A DNA stretch of 64,000 bases from VRUE01 sp035605695 (GTDB lineage: Bacteria > Actinomycetota > Thermoleophilia > Solirubrobacterales > 70-9): NCBI GenBank assembly GCA_035605695.1, contig DATNGZ010000041.1:1-64000 (forward strand), given 5' to 3'. The number at the start of each line of letters is the position of its first letter. Positions within the stretch are counted from its first letter, which is position 1. The notes beneath the pieces were generated by a model. That model did no database searches and was not told the origin of the DNA. It was given only the letters and a program-made list of their open reading frames with translations. The position numbers were made by a program, and so were the translations under genes. This document shows, one piece after another, positions 52,210-61,052 of the stretch.

Positions 52210-53211
52210 ATGGACGTCGTGCTGCTGCTCACTAGCTTTGCGGTGATCCTCTGCGGGGCGTTGCTGTTCACGAACGCGGTTGAGTGGATCGGTCACAACC
52301 TCAAGCTCGGCGAGGGCGCGGTGGGCAGCCTGCTGGCGGCGGTCGGCACGGCGATGCCGGAGACGCTGATCGCGATCGTCGCCATCGTCGGCACGGCCGA
52401 GGGCGGCGACCAGGTGGCGATCGGGTCGATCGTCGGCGCGCCCTTCCTGCTCGCTACCTTGGCGATGGGGCTAGTTGGCCTCTTCGCCTATCTCTATCGC
52501 GATCGCCGCGAACAGGGATTGGAGCTAAAGGCACATAGGCCGACCCTGGAGCGAGATCTCGTCTTCTTCCTCTCGCTCTTCGTGCTCTCACTAGGACTGG
52601 GCTGGGGAGCGCCGGAGGCCCTTCGGATCCCGATCGGGATCGTCGTCATGCTCGCCTACCCGCTCTACATCCGCCGCACCCTGCTCAGTGCCGGGCCGAT
52701 TCAGGATGAGGACACGCTCGCGCCACTCGTCTTCGAGCGCCGTCCGGAGCGACGAGAAGACCCCGGGCTGTTGCTCTGCGTGATCCAGCTCCTCGTCGGC
52801 CTCGGGGCGATGGTCGGCGGGGCGCACCTCTTCGTCGAGGAGCTGCTCAGCATCGCCAAGAGCCTCGGGGTCGAGCCGGTCGTCCTCGCCCTGATCCTGG
52901 CTCCGCTCGCGACCGAGCTTCCCGAGAAGGTCAACAGCTTCTTCTGGGTCCGCGACGGCAAGGACTCGCTGGCGCTCGGCAACATCACCGGCGCGATGGT
53001 CTTCCAGTCGACGATCCCGGTCGGGATCGGCCTGATCTTCACCGATTGGGAGCTGAGCGGCAACGCCGCGATCTCGATGGTTCTCGGCCTCGCCGGGGGA
53101 GTGCTGGCGTACGAGGCCCTGCACCGCCGCGGCCGCTTCGAATTGCCGGCGGTGCTCGGCTGGTTCAGCCTCTATCTGGCCTTCATCCTCATCGTCGTGC
53201 TCGGCGCCTGA
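52210..53211 (+). CDS. Sodium/calcium exchanger family membrane protein (YrbG-like)
   Basis: 333 residues, about ten segments in two halves joined by a cytoplasmic loop (ERRPERREDPG). The alpha repeats AAVGTAMPETLIAIVAIVGT and LAPLATELPEKVNSFFWVRD are present. These proteins exchange Na+ or H+ for Ca2+. Its neighbour upstream is a CaxA-type antiporter, so two cation exchangers of different families are adjacent. Confidence 0.88.
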   Translation: MDVVLLLTSFAVILCGALLFTNAVEWIGHNLKLGEGAVGSLLAAVGTAMPETLIAIVAIVGTAEGGDQVAIGSIVGAPFLLATLAMGLVGLFAYLYRDRREQGLELKAHRPTLERDLVFFLSLFVLSLGLGWGAPEALRIPIGIVVMLAYPLYIRRTLLSAGPIQDEDTLAPLVFERRPERREDPGLLLCVIQLLVGLGAMVGGAHLFVEELLSIAKSLGVEPVVLALILAPLATELPEKVNSFFWVRDGKDSLALGNITGAMVFQSTIPVGIGLIFTDWELSGNAAISMVLGLAGGVLAYEALHRRGRFELPAVLGWFSLYLAFILIVVLGA

Positions 53212-53244
53212 GCGAATCGCAGCTTCGGTAATGCTCTATAGAAA

Positions 53245-53273
53245 TTGACTATTCAATTTCTTGTGATATAGCT
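53245..53273 (+). promoter_or_regulatory. Promoter block of the TTA-rich secreted gene
   Basis: TTGACT (53245-53250), 16 bp, then TATAGC inside TGTGATATAGCT (53262-53273). The same 12-mer with one change (TGTGGTATAGCT) and a TTGACT occurs at 60928-60958 before the paralogous gene. The 205-bp gap 53212-53416 holds this promoter and the leader; nothing else is seen. Confidence 0.6.
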
Positions 53274-53416
53274 GTTCCCGCGTTGAGCGAGTTTCTGGGC
53301 CCTGGGTTGAGCCAAAGGCAGGCGCGGCACAGATCCTGCTGACGCCATAACTCAAAAGCGATGGCGGGGAGAGGCTATCGATGGTGGCTGTGTCCCGTCA
53401 AAGGAGATGATGAAAA

Positions 53417-54091
53417 GTGAGACTCATCAAGATGCTCGGACTCGCCGGGGCCGTGGCCCTGACCGCGATGGCGTTCGCCGGCGCGGGCACGGCCTCTGCT
53501 GACAGCGCGTGCTTAGTAGATCCCGGTCCTCTGGGCCTTTGCCCGGCCGGCTCGGTCTGGAACGGACCGATTTTCGGCTTATCAGGAGAAGCCACGTTCA
53601 AAGTCGACAACACCGTTACCAAGTGTAAGTCGAGCTTCTTAGCCGACTACGTTGGCAACGAGGGCCCTCATATCGGGGTCTTATATTTAATCTTAAACCT
53701 GAATTTCTTCGAATGCGTGGGGGCGTGCCCGGTCGCATTCGCCGAGAATCTCTCCTACTTACTGTTAGTAGCGATGAATCAGCTGCACGCGAAACTCACC
53801 GGAGATGGCAACGGCCCACCGTCTGTCTTACTCCAGAACTGTTTCATCTTAAACATCCCGATGAACTGCTTATATAAAACGCAGCCGCCGGTCTTACTCA
53901 ACTACCTCTTAGAGCTCAACGAACAGACGGGCCAGCCGTTAGCCGGAGCGCTTGGCTTCAATGTTCCGCTCAAATGGGGTGGAGATGATCCACTGTGTCC
54001 GGAAAATGCGGTCTTTCAAGCGAAATACTTAATTTACGAGGACCTGGCATTTGTTGAGGGTCCCGAGCTCTTCTTTACGGCCTTACCGTAG
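53417..54091 (+). CDS. Secreted TTA-rich protein, paralogue 1 (unknown function)
   Basis: 224 residues from GTG 53417, with AGGAGA upstream. A classic signal peptide (MRLIKMLGLAGAVALTAMAF, cleaved near ASA) is followed by a Cys-containing mature domain. SADSACLVDP and CPAGS, and the C-terminal FQAKYLIYEDL with terminal FFTALP, align with the protein at 61053. Sixteen leucines are encoded by TTA, all after the signal peptide, in a GC-rich genome where TTA is otherwise rare. No family recognised. A 16-bp perfect hairpin (54134-54168) follows and is a likely terminator. Confidence 0.75.
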   Translation: MRLIKMLGLAGAVALTAMAFAGAGTASADSACLVDPGPLGLCPAGSVWNGPIFGLSGEATFKVDNTVTKCKSSFLADYVGNEGPHIGVLYLILNLNFFECVGACPVAFAENLSYLLLVAMNQLHAKLTGDGNGPPSVLLQNCFILNIPMNCLYKTQPPVLLNYLLELNEQTGQPLAGALGFNVPLKWGGDDPLCPENAVFQAKYLIYEDLAFVEGPELFFTALP

Positions 54092-54111
54092 GGCGCAAGC
54101 AGAGAAGACCA

Positions 54112-54618
54112 ATGAATCATTCGATTGTCAGTTGGAGAGGACCGCGCCCAATGGGCGCGGTCCTCTCCGCGTTGGCAGCGGCTTTGATCGTCGCCGGATG
54201 TGGAGGAGGAAATGGCGATGAGTCGAGCGAGATCTCAAAGCCCGCGTTTGTAGAGAAGGGGGGCGCGATATGCGTGGCAACGAGGCGGCAGATTCGATCC
54301 GACTTCGAGGCTTACAGGAAGGGCCCAGAAGGCAGAGAGATCGAAAAAGCTGAGCAAGCCAACGAGCTGACGCCAGAAGAAGCTGCAGCGAAAGTTGGCA
54401 AGGAGGTCATTGTTCCTGTGATGAAGCAGGAGCTCGAGGAATTCCGGGCGCTGGGGATCCCGCCGGGAGGCGACAATCAAGTGACGGCTCTGCTCGACGC
54501 TTTCGCGGAGGGCATCGAGGCGGCCGAAAGGCATCCGGAACGCGTGGCGACAGACGGAAGCGAAGCCTTTGGCAAGTCGGGAAGGCTTGCCGACGATTAC
54601 GGCCTCGAAGGTTGCTGA
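54112..54618 (+). CDS. Small lipoprotein, paralogue of 59468-59944
   Basis: 168 residues from ATG 54112. The signal GAVLSALAAALIVAGCGG is a lipobox. The mature part starts with an ISKPAFVEKGGAICVATRRQ helix and ends ADDYGLEGC, as in the paralogue (ITKAEFVKQANAVCGKAQKQ, NEYGLSGC). Predicted helical with two conserved cysteines; no known function. The start region is odd: the likely terminator of the previous gene (54134-54168) overlaps codons 8-19. An in-frame ATG at 54151 sits inside the hairpin but would leave almost no basic n-region. Confidence 0.6.
   Translation: MNHSIVSWRGPRPMGAVLSALAAALIVAGCGGGNGDESSEISKPAFVEKGGAICVATRRQIRSDFEAYRKGPEGREIEKAEQANELTPEEAAAKVGKEVIVPVMKQELEEFRALGIPPGGDNQVTALLDAFAEGIEAAERHPERVATDGSEAFGKSGRLADDYGLEGC
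54134..54168 (+). terminator. Perfect 16-bp hairpin after the TTA-rich gene
   Basis: GGAGAGGACCGCGCCC (54134-54149), loop AAT, exact complement 54153-54168. No U-tract. It resembles the hairpins at 56919, 61751 and 62825, which also follow secreted-protein genes. Confidence 0.6.
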
Positions 54619-54639
54619 GGCGAAACTCGCGGGCAACCG

Positions 54640-55110
54640 TCAGGCCGCGGCAAGCTCAGCCAGGGCCTTGAGCACCAAATCGTCGTGCTTTTTCGGTGAG
54701 ACCTTGGGGAAGACTTTGGCGACTATGCCTTCGGCGCCGATGATGAAGGTCGCTCGCTGCACGCCCATGTACTTCTTGCCGTACATCGACTTCTCGACCC
54801 AGGCGCCGTAGGCGTCGGCCACGGTGTGGTCGGTGTCGGCGAGAAGGGTGAAGTCGAGGTCGAATTTGCCGGCGAACTTGGCCACCGCCTCGACCGTGTC
54901 GGGGGAGACGCCGATCACGCGGGCGCCGGCTGCCTTGTACTCGGCGCTGCGGTCGCGGACGCTGCAAGCCTGCGTTGTGCAGCCGGGAGTGTCGGCGCGG
55001 GGGTAGAAGTAGAGGACGATCGTCTCGCCCTTGAGGCTGGAGAGGCTAACCTCGTTGCCGTTCTGGTCGGGCAGGGTGAAGTCGGGCGCCCTCGCCCCGG
55101 CTTCCAGCAC
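54640..55110 (-). CDS. bcp: Thiol peroxidase, Bcp/PrxQ-type peroxiredoxin
   Basis: 156 residues. PDFTLPDQNGNEVSLSSLKG, LYFYPRADTPGCTTQACSVR (peroxidatic Cys in TPGCT, resolving Cys five residues later) and GVQRATFIIGAEGIV are the Bcp hallmarks. It reduces hydrogen peroxide and organic hydroperoxides with thioredoxin. The GTG overlaps the stop of the previous minus-strand gene by one base (TAGTG). Confidence 0.94.
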   Translation of the reverse strand: MLEAGARAPDFTLPDQNGNEVSLSSLKGETIVLYFYPRADTPGCTTQACSVRDRSAEYKAAGARVIGVSPDTVEAVAKFAGKFDLDFTLLADTDHTVADAYGAWVEKSMYGKKYMGVQRATFIIGAEGIVAKVFPKVSPKKHDDLVLKALAELAAA

Positions 55111-55454
55111 TACTCGACGTCCTCGCGGCCAGGGTCCTGGCCGTTCTCGTCCTCGTCAAGCTCGTCGTCGCCCTGCTCCAGCGCTGTCTCGGAGACCGAG
55201 CCGGTGGAGCCGGGGTGGTAGCTGGTCTGGAAGCTCTCCAGGACTCGGTCGCGACTGTCTTCGTCGACCGGCACCTCGTCGGAGATGCGGACCCAGTCGG
55301 CACCCTCGTAGGCCTCCATGTTGAAGACCTCCTGGTCGAGTGAGGTCGAGTCGTCGACGACGACCAGCACCTCGGTCTGCGGGTTGAAGTAGGTCCCCGG
55401 CTGCATCAGCAGGTCCTCGACCTCGTAGAGGTTCTCCTTGGCGGCGCCCGTCAT
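55110..55454 (-). CDS. Conserved hypothetical acidic protein
   Basis: 114 residues. The core reads YEVEDLLMQPGTYFNPQTEV, LVVVDDSTSLDQEVFNMEAY and EGADWVRISDEVPVDEDSR, followed by a very acidic tail. No family recognised. It shares a base with both neighbours (TGATG and TAGTG), so the three genes 55936 to 54640 form one translationally coupled operon ending in a peroxiredoxin. Confidence 0.6.
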   Translation of the reverse strand: MTGAAKENLYEVEDLLMQPGTYFNPQTEVLVVVDDSTSLDQEVFNMEAYEGADWVRISDEVPVDEDSRDRVLESFQTSYHPGSTGSVSETALEQGDDELDEDENGQDPGREDVE

Positions 55455-55936
55455 CAGTTGCCCAATCCTATGAAATCGACGACCTGGCGCTCCACCTCGG
55501 CATCGACGTCGAGCGGCTCCTTGCCGGCGCGCATGCGCCTTTCGTTGCGCGCGATCACCAGCTCGCGCACCTCGACGCGAAGTTTCTGGTCGAGATCTGC
55601 CTTGCCGGAGCTCGCGCCGCCTCCGTTGTCGAGCAGCAGGGCCACCTCGGCATCGACGTCGAGCGGCGGTTCGCCACGCTGTAAGCGCCGGTAGGACTTC
55701 GCCTCGAGCATCTGGCGCGCCTCAGCCGCCTGGGCGGCCTTGTCGAGCGGCTGAGTCGGCTCGGATAGGCGGGGTGCTGGCATCGAGTGCATAACCCCGA
55801 AGCGACCCTTGCCGATTTCTTCCCAGGCAGGTCCCGAGCGGATAAAGCTGAATGCGGCAACCGGCAGAACGAGGAGCGTAATCACGGCAAGCACGTAGCC
55901 GCTCTGCAGGTAAGTCAAGGCTGTGGGCCAGGTCAT
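55454..55936 (-). CDS. Membrane-anchored protein with an internal duplication
   Basis: 160 residues. One membrane helix (VLAVITLLVLPVAAFSFI) is followed by a soluble part with two copies of an RRxxxGxxPLDVDAEV unit: RRLQRGEPPLDVDAEVALLL and RRMRAGKEPLDVDAEVERQV, separated by about 30 residues. No family recognised. It heads the operon that ends with the peroxiredoxin. Confidence 0.6.
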   Translation of the reverse strand: MTWPTALTYLQSGYVLAVITLLVLPVAAFSFIRSGPAWEEIGKGRFGVMHSMPAPRLSEPTQPLDKAAQAAEARQMLEAKSYRRLQRGEPPLDVDAEVALLLDNGGGASSGKADLDQKLRVEVRELVIARNERRMRAGKEPLDVDAEVERQVVDFIGLGN

Positions 55937-56131
55937 GGCTCCAGGTTAGCCCCGGCTCGCCGTCTTTGCCAGACAAAGCACCGTTTCGTGGCCTGTCTGC
56001 TGCCCCTGAAACCTGTGTTCTTTACAAAAACATCTACCTGCGCGATTTTGCAAAAAAGAAGTTGATCAATGAGTGCGAGTGCGCTTTCGCGGTGTATGCC
56101 CGCGACCAAACCACGCACGAGAGGAAACGAA

Positions 56132-56876
56132 ATGCGCAAGCACGCACTCAGAATTCTTGTCATGTCGCATTGAGCTTGGTTGGGGGGATGGCGTTCGCTG
56201 CAGCCGGTGCTCAGGCGGAAGGGGCGATAACGATCTTAACCTCGACCGGCTTAGCAACTGGAAAAACCTTCACTGGGGCCCAGGAGGGCGTCGCCAGGTT
56301 TGTTGCTCCTGGGTCAAACATCGAAATCGAAAGCAAGGGAATGTCGATCCTGGAAGGTGAAATCATCAGCGGTCCGTCCGGCAAAGTATTAACCAAAATC
56401 TTACACTCGGAATGCAAGGTTTTCCACATAAATGTGGGAGGGGGAAAGAAGAAGAAATAAAAGAAAAAGAAGAACTACCGAATTGCCAAATATTAGATGC
56501 TGGAACTGGTACTGCCGGGCACATCACGTCAAAAGCGAGCTACTTAGTCATCTTGCATAGCGGTGCGTCCTATCTCTTAGCAACGCCCGATGGGCAGGCG
56601 TTCTTCGCCAAAGTAAACTTCGCCAAAGGGATTGGCTGCGTCCTCATGTCGGGTGTAGAAATCAAAGGGAGTGCGATATTCGAAGTCGCCCTGGGCGACA
56701 TCAATCGCGATGGTGAAAAGGTCGAACCATTAGTCAGATCCAACCAAGCTATACAGGCGTTATTCGAACCAACCGACAAACTGCTCTACGGCCTGCAGCC
56801 GGCCTACATCGTGGGCAGCGCCAAACTGAAATTGAACGGCGCCGGGCACGTAGGTTGCAAATGGGGAGCCGTATAG
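56132..56876 (+). pseudogene. Secreted TTA-rich protein gene broken by two frameshifts
   Basis: ATG 56132 (GAGAGGAA upstream) reads MRKHALRILVMSH then stops. Skipping one base near 56164 continues the signal peptide (ALSLVGGMAFAAAGAQAEGA) and about 85 further residues to TAA at 56458-56460. A second shift in the purine tract 56440-56490 joins the last 130 residues, ending GHVGCKWGAV at 56876. Signal peptide, TTA use (about nine) and downstream hairpin resemble the paralogues at 53417 and 61053, although the mature sequence differs. It may be a true pseudogene, a phase-variable gene or an assembly error at homopolymers. The gap 55937-56131 holds only its AT-rich upstream region. Confidence 0.65.
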
Positions 56877-56918
56877 GCGACCGGGGCGTTAGCCGAGGTC
56901 TGACGCTGTAGCAATGAT

Positions 56919-56955
56919 CGGCAGGCGGGGCCCGGCGATTCGGCCCCGCCTGCCG
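56919..56955 (+). terminator. 14-bp GC hairpin after the broken secreted gene
   Basis: CGGCAGGCGGGGCC (56919-56932) pairs exactly with 56942-56955 across 9 nt. No U-tract. It lies 43 bp after the stop at 56876. Confidence 0.6.
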
Positions 56956-57030
56956 GTATTTGGACGAGGGCGGGCACTATTGAGGCCGAGCGCCGCTCTC
57001 GGGGCCGCTATCCGGTAGCCTTTGGCCTGG

Positions 57031-57046
57031 TTGACTGACCAGTCAA
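57031..57046. promoter_or_regulatory. TetR-type operator palindrome (site 3)
   Basis: TTGACTGACCAGTCAA, 70 bp before the GTG of the acyl-CoA dehydrogenase. Its reverse complement with flanks matches site 1 at 21 of 22 positions. Confidence 0.7.
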
Positions 57047-57116
57047 TCGGTGGTCGTCGCCCTGCTGCGCGGCCGCGTGAAAAGGCTTACGCACCGACAA
57101 GAAGGAGCCTCGACCA

Positions 57117-58346
<1,230 letters not shown>

Positions 58347-58375
58347 CTCCGCACTTAGGGCAGGGGCCCTAACTG

Positions 58376-58412
58376 GAGCCGTCGGGCCATCGCGCCCGGC
58401 GGCTCTTTTTTT
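58376..58412 (+). terminator. Intrinsic terminator after the acyl-CoA dehydrogenase
   Basis: GAGCCGTCGGGC (58376-58387) pairs with GCCCGGCGGCTC (58394-58405) with one mismatch, followed by seven T. This is the one hairpin of this region with a U-tract. Confidence 0.85.
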
Positions 58413-58466
58413 GCGCGGTCGTGGCAACTAGGGTGACCTGGTCCAAGTCGATCGAGGGGGGTCTCT

Positions 58467-59060
58467 GTGGTTGAGAAGACCGGTAAAGAGGTTGGGATCG
58501 ATCAGCGGTTGATGGATCTGGCGACGGACTCTGTTCGTGTCAAAGCGCTCGCGGAGCTCAACGCACGCACCGCCGGTCCCGCCGAGCTTGCCGGGGCGCT
58601 GGGTGTCGATGTGGCGACGATGAGCGGTCACCTGGAGAAGATGCGGGCTCAGGGCTTGGTCGAGCTCGTCGAAGACTCGCCCGACGAAGCTGCGTCCGAG
58701 CCGCGCTACCGGGCGTTGGTACGGGCGCTGTGGAGCAATGAGGAGTGGGCCAGCCTCAGCGTCGAGGAACGCCGCCAGCTCTCGGCCTGGCTCGTGAAAA
58801 TGATCGCCAGCGACGCCGAAGGGGCCTTGGCCGCGTGGACGTTCACCGCGCGCGAGGACACTCACGCCAGTCGCACGGTCTCGGTCGTGGACGAGCGAGG
58901 CTGGAATGAGCTCATGCGGATCCAGGGGGACGCTCTGGAGGCGTGCTTCAGGGTCCAGGCGGAAAGCGCCGAACGCCTGGCCGAGAGCGGCGAAGAAGGG
59001 ATCAGGGTGATGTCGGCGATGCTCGGCTTCGAGATGCCGCCGCTGGCGGGCCCGAGTTAG
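58467..59060 (+). CDS. ArsR-like winged-helix regulator
   Basis: 197 residues from GTG 58467 (GAGGGGGG upstream). The N-terminal winged helix reads DSVRVKALAELNARTAGPAE, then LAGALGVDVATMSGHLEKMR and AQGLVELVED. The C-terminal half is helical, with no metal-binding His/Cys cluster. Effector and target are unknown. Its stop codon overlaps the stop of a typA remnant on the other strand. Confidence 0.75.
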   Translation: MVEKTGKEVGIDQRLMDLATDSVRVKALAELNARTAGPAELAGALGVDVATMSGHLEKMRAQGLVELVEDSPDEAASEPRYRALVRALWSNEEWASLSVEERRQLSAWLVKMIASDAEGALAAWTFTAREDTHASRTVSVVDERGWNELMRIQGDALEACFRVQAESAERLAESGEEGIRVMSAMLGFEMPPLAGPS

Positions 59061-59325
59061 CGACCGCGGCCGGCGGTGCGGGCGGCCTTCTGGCGTTTCA
59101 GCTTGTCGAGCTCGACCTTGCGCAGGCGGACTGACTCGGGGGTGACTCGACACTCGCGTTGACGTCCATGCCTCGGCGCGAGCGTTCTCGCCGATGTCAT
59201 CCCCTCGTAGACCTCCTCGCCGGGGCCGACGAAGGAGCGTGCCGCGGCCCTGGAGTCCGATTAGGGCGTAGGCGGCGGTCTTGCCGCGGCGGTCGGCGAC
59301 GATGCCTATGCGGATCAAACGACCA
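59057..59325 (-). pseudogene. typA: Decayed C-terminal remnant of typA/bipA
   Basis: The minus strand encodes, in pieces from different frames, RIGIVADRRGKTAAYALIGL, then FVGPGEEVYEGM, GENARAE and MDVN, and finally VTPESVRLRKVELDKLKRQK before TAA. These are the C-terminal blocks of the ribosome-associated GTPase TypA/BipA. At least two frameshifts and a deletion between MDVN and VTPES are needed, and no upstream GTPase domain is present. The rest of the gap 59326-59467 contains only the promoter-like TATAAC upstream of the next lipoprotein. Confidence 0.75.
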
Positions 59326-59467
59326 TGCCGAGCTGACGAAGGCGATTGATCCCGATCGCCCCCAAGGTCGCCCCCCGCCGTCACCGCTAAGGCCGGTCGG
59401 CCCGGCCGGCAGTCTCGGGCGAATCTCTGTATAACTTTTCAAACTAGTCAAATGGATTAAAAGAAAG

Positions 59468-59944
59468 ATGACTGTGAACAAGCGACTGATCGCACCGATT
59501 GTGGCCGCGCTGACGATCGCCCTGATCGCCGCCGCGGGGTGCGGTGGTGGGGGAGACGACGGGACGGCCTCGATTACCAAAGCCGAATTCGTCAAGCAGG
59601 CCAACGCGGTTTGCGGCAAAGCCCAGAAACAGCTCGAATCTGGACTCCAGGCTTTTATTGCCGGCCTCAAGGGAGAAGAACCAACCGATCCGACGGGGAT
59701 AGAAGCCGCTCGAGCGGAAGCTGCCGAAACGATTCTGCTTCCGATCATGCATCGGAAGGTCGAAGAATTCCGCAGTTTGGCAGCTCCACCCGGCGATGAG
59801 GATCGGGTCAAGGCGATTGTCAAGGCTCTAGAAGAGGAAGACGAAAAGGCCGAAAAGCAGCCGGAGCAAGCGGTGAAGTACGAGGTGGAAGGGTTTGGCA
59901 GAGCGGACAATCTGGCAAATGAATACGGCCTCAGCGGCTGCTAG
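59468..59944 (+). CDS. Small lipoprotein, paralogue of 54112-54618
   Basis: 158 residues. The signal peptide LIAPIVAALTIALIAAAGCG has a lipobox. Mature part: ITKAEFVKQANAVCGKAQKQ, PIMHRKVEEFRSLAAPPGDE and the C-terminal NEYGLSGC, all matching the paralogue in position. Two conserved cysteines (VC and GC end) may form a disulfide. Function unknown. A second, unrelated lipoprotein gene follows 45 bp downstream. Confidence 0.7.
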   Translation: MTVNKRLIAPIVAALTIALIAAAGCGGGGDDGTASITKAEFVKQANAVCGKAQKQLESGLQAFIAGLKGEEPTDPTGIEAARAEAAETILLPIMHRKVEEFRSLAAPPGDEDRVKAIVKALEEEDEKAEKQPEQAVKYEVEGFGRADNLANEYGLSGC

Positions 59945-59989
59945 GCCAGCGGCGAGTGACCGCCCACTCCTGCCTGAAGAAAGGCACGC

Positions 59990-60559
59990 ATGCTGACACC
60001 CCGACCCGCTGCTTCGCTCTACGTTGCGATCCTTGCGGCGGCGCTTCTAACCGCATGTGGCGGCGGCACCAACTCGTCCAGCTCATCCTCCGAAACCGGT
60101 CCGCTGCGGATCACCGGTGGAGGATCAGGTCAGTTCCGGGAACGCGGCGCCGACAACAGCATCGAGGAATACGGCCACGAGGCCAGCAGATCAGAACTCG
60201 AACAGGCGGCGAGTGATGTGCATAGCTACCTCGTCGCCCGTGTTGAAGAGGATTGGACGCAGGCCTGCACCTATTTCAGCAAGGACTTTAGAAAACAGCT
60301 CGAAGAGGAAGCTCCGCATTCAGAGCAGGTCGCAGGTAAGGGCTGCGCCGCGACGGTAGATGCCTATCTCTCGCCGGTTCCCCGCAGCGAACGATACGAA
60401 TCGAGCAAAGTTGAAGCTGGCAGCTTGCGGGTCAAGGGCGACACTGGCTTCATTTTCTTTAATGCCGCCGCCCCCGATGGGGGGCACAAGCTGTACATGG
60501 CGCGGGAAGACGGCTCGTGGAGGATCGGCGGAAACCTCTATCCCACCTCACTCCATTGA
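59990..60559 (+). CDS. Lipoprotein of unknown function
   Basis: 189 residues. The lipobox is AAALLTACGG, then a Ser-rich linker. The mature domain (VHSYLVARVEEDWTQACTYF, GFIFFNAAAPDGGHKLYMAR, DGSWRIGGNLYPTSL) looks like an NTF2/SnoaL-type cone fold used in many actinobacterial lipoproteins; this is a fold guess. GAAAGG precedes the ATG. Confidence 0.6.
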   Translation: MLTPRPAASLYVAILAAALLTACGGGTNSSSSSSETGPLRITGGGSGQFRERGADNSIEEYGHEASRSELEQAASDVHSYLVARVEEDWTQACTYFSKDFRKQLEEEAPHSEQVAGKGCAATVDAYLSPVPRSERYESSKVEAGSLRVKGDTGFIFFNAAAPDGGHKLYMAREDGSWRIGGNLYPTSLH

Positions 60560-60920
60560 GCCTACGGATCGGCCAGTCGCTCGATGCGTTCATGCCCTTT
60601 CTTCCACTTAGCGCCTCCTTCCTGCAGAGGGGGACCGAAGAAGGTGTGGGCACGCCATCGGCGGCAATGAGTTTGGCTTTGGCGAGGACTTTGAGAGGCC
60701 CGGGGGGGCAACGGCTCCCGAAGCGGATGCAGCTGACGATCGCTGAGGAGTGCTGGCGCCCGGCCTTCTTGCGCTCACTCGCACCACGGATCATCGCGCC
60801 GCATCGCGCGGCCTCGAACTGACGAAGGGGCGGCGCCGGCGACACCCGTCTTCGGCGCCCGCAAGATCGCGAGCCGTGCGATGAGCCCGAACCGGCGGAG
60901 CTTGGGTCAAGACAAACTCT
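60560..60920. other. Gene-free stretch
   Basis: No ORF with convincing coding character is found on either strand; a minus-strand frame (60459-60845) is antisense to the lipoprotein gene and has no recognisable domain. A run of eight G at 60701-60708 is present. Nothing else is recognised. Confidence 0.5.
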
Positions 60921-60927
60921 ATTATTT

Positions 60928-60958
60928 TTGACTAATCATGTTTAACTGTGGTATAGCT
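60928..60958 (+). promoter_or_regulatory. Promoter block of the second TTA-rich secreted gene
   Basis: TTGACT (60928-60933), 18 bp, TATAGC within TGTGGTATAGCT (60947-60958). Eleven of twelve bases match the block at 53262-53273. Confidence 0.6.
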
Positions 60959-61052
60959 ATCCGGCGGCGCTGACAGCCAGCGCCAACGGCAGTTCAACTG
61001 TAATGCCGTACACGACTCCGGCGAAAATGGTCGGAGAAAAGGAGACAGTAAA

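Noticed and set aside
60459..60845. Minus-strand transposase-like frame
   Set aside because: Basic composition only; no DDE or HTH motif, and it partly overlaps a lipoprotein gene on the other strand.
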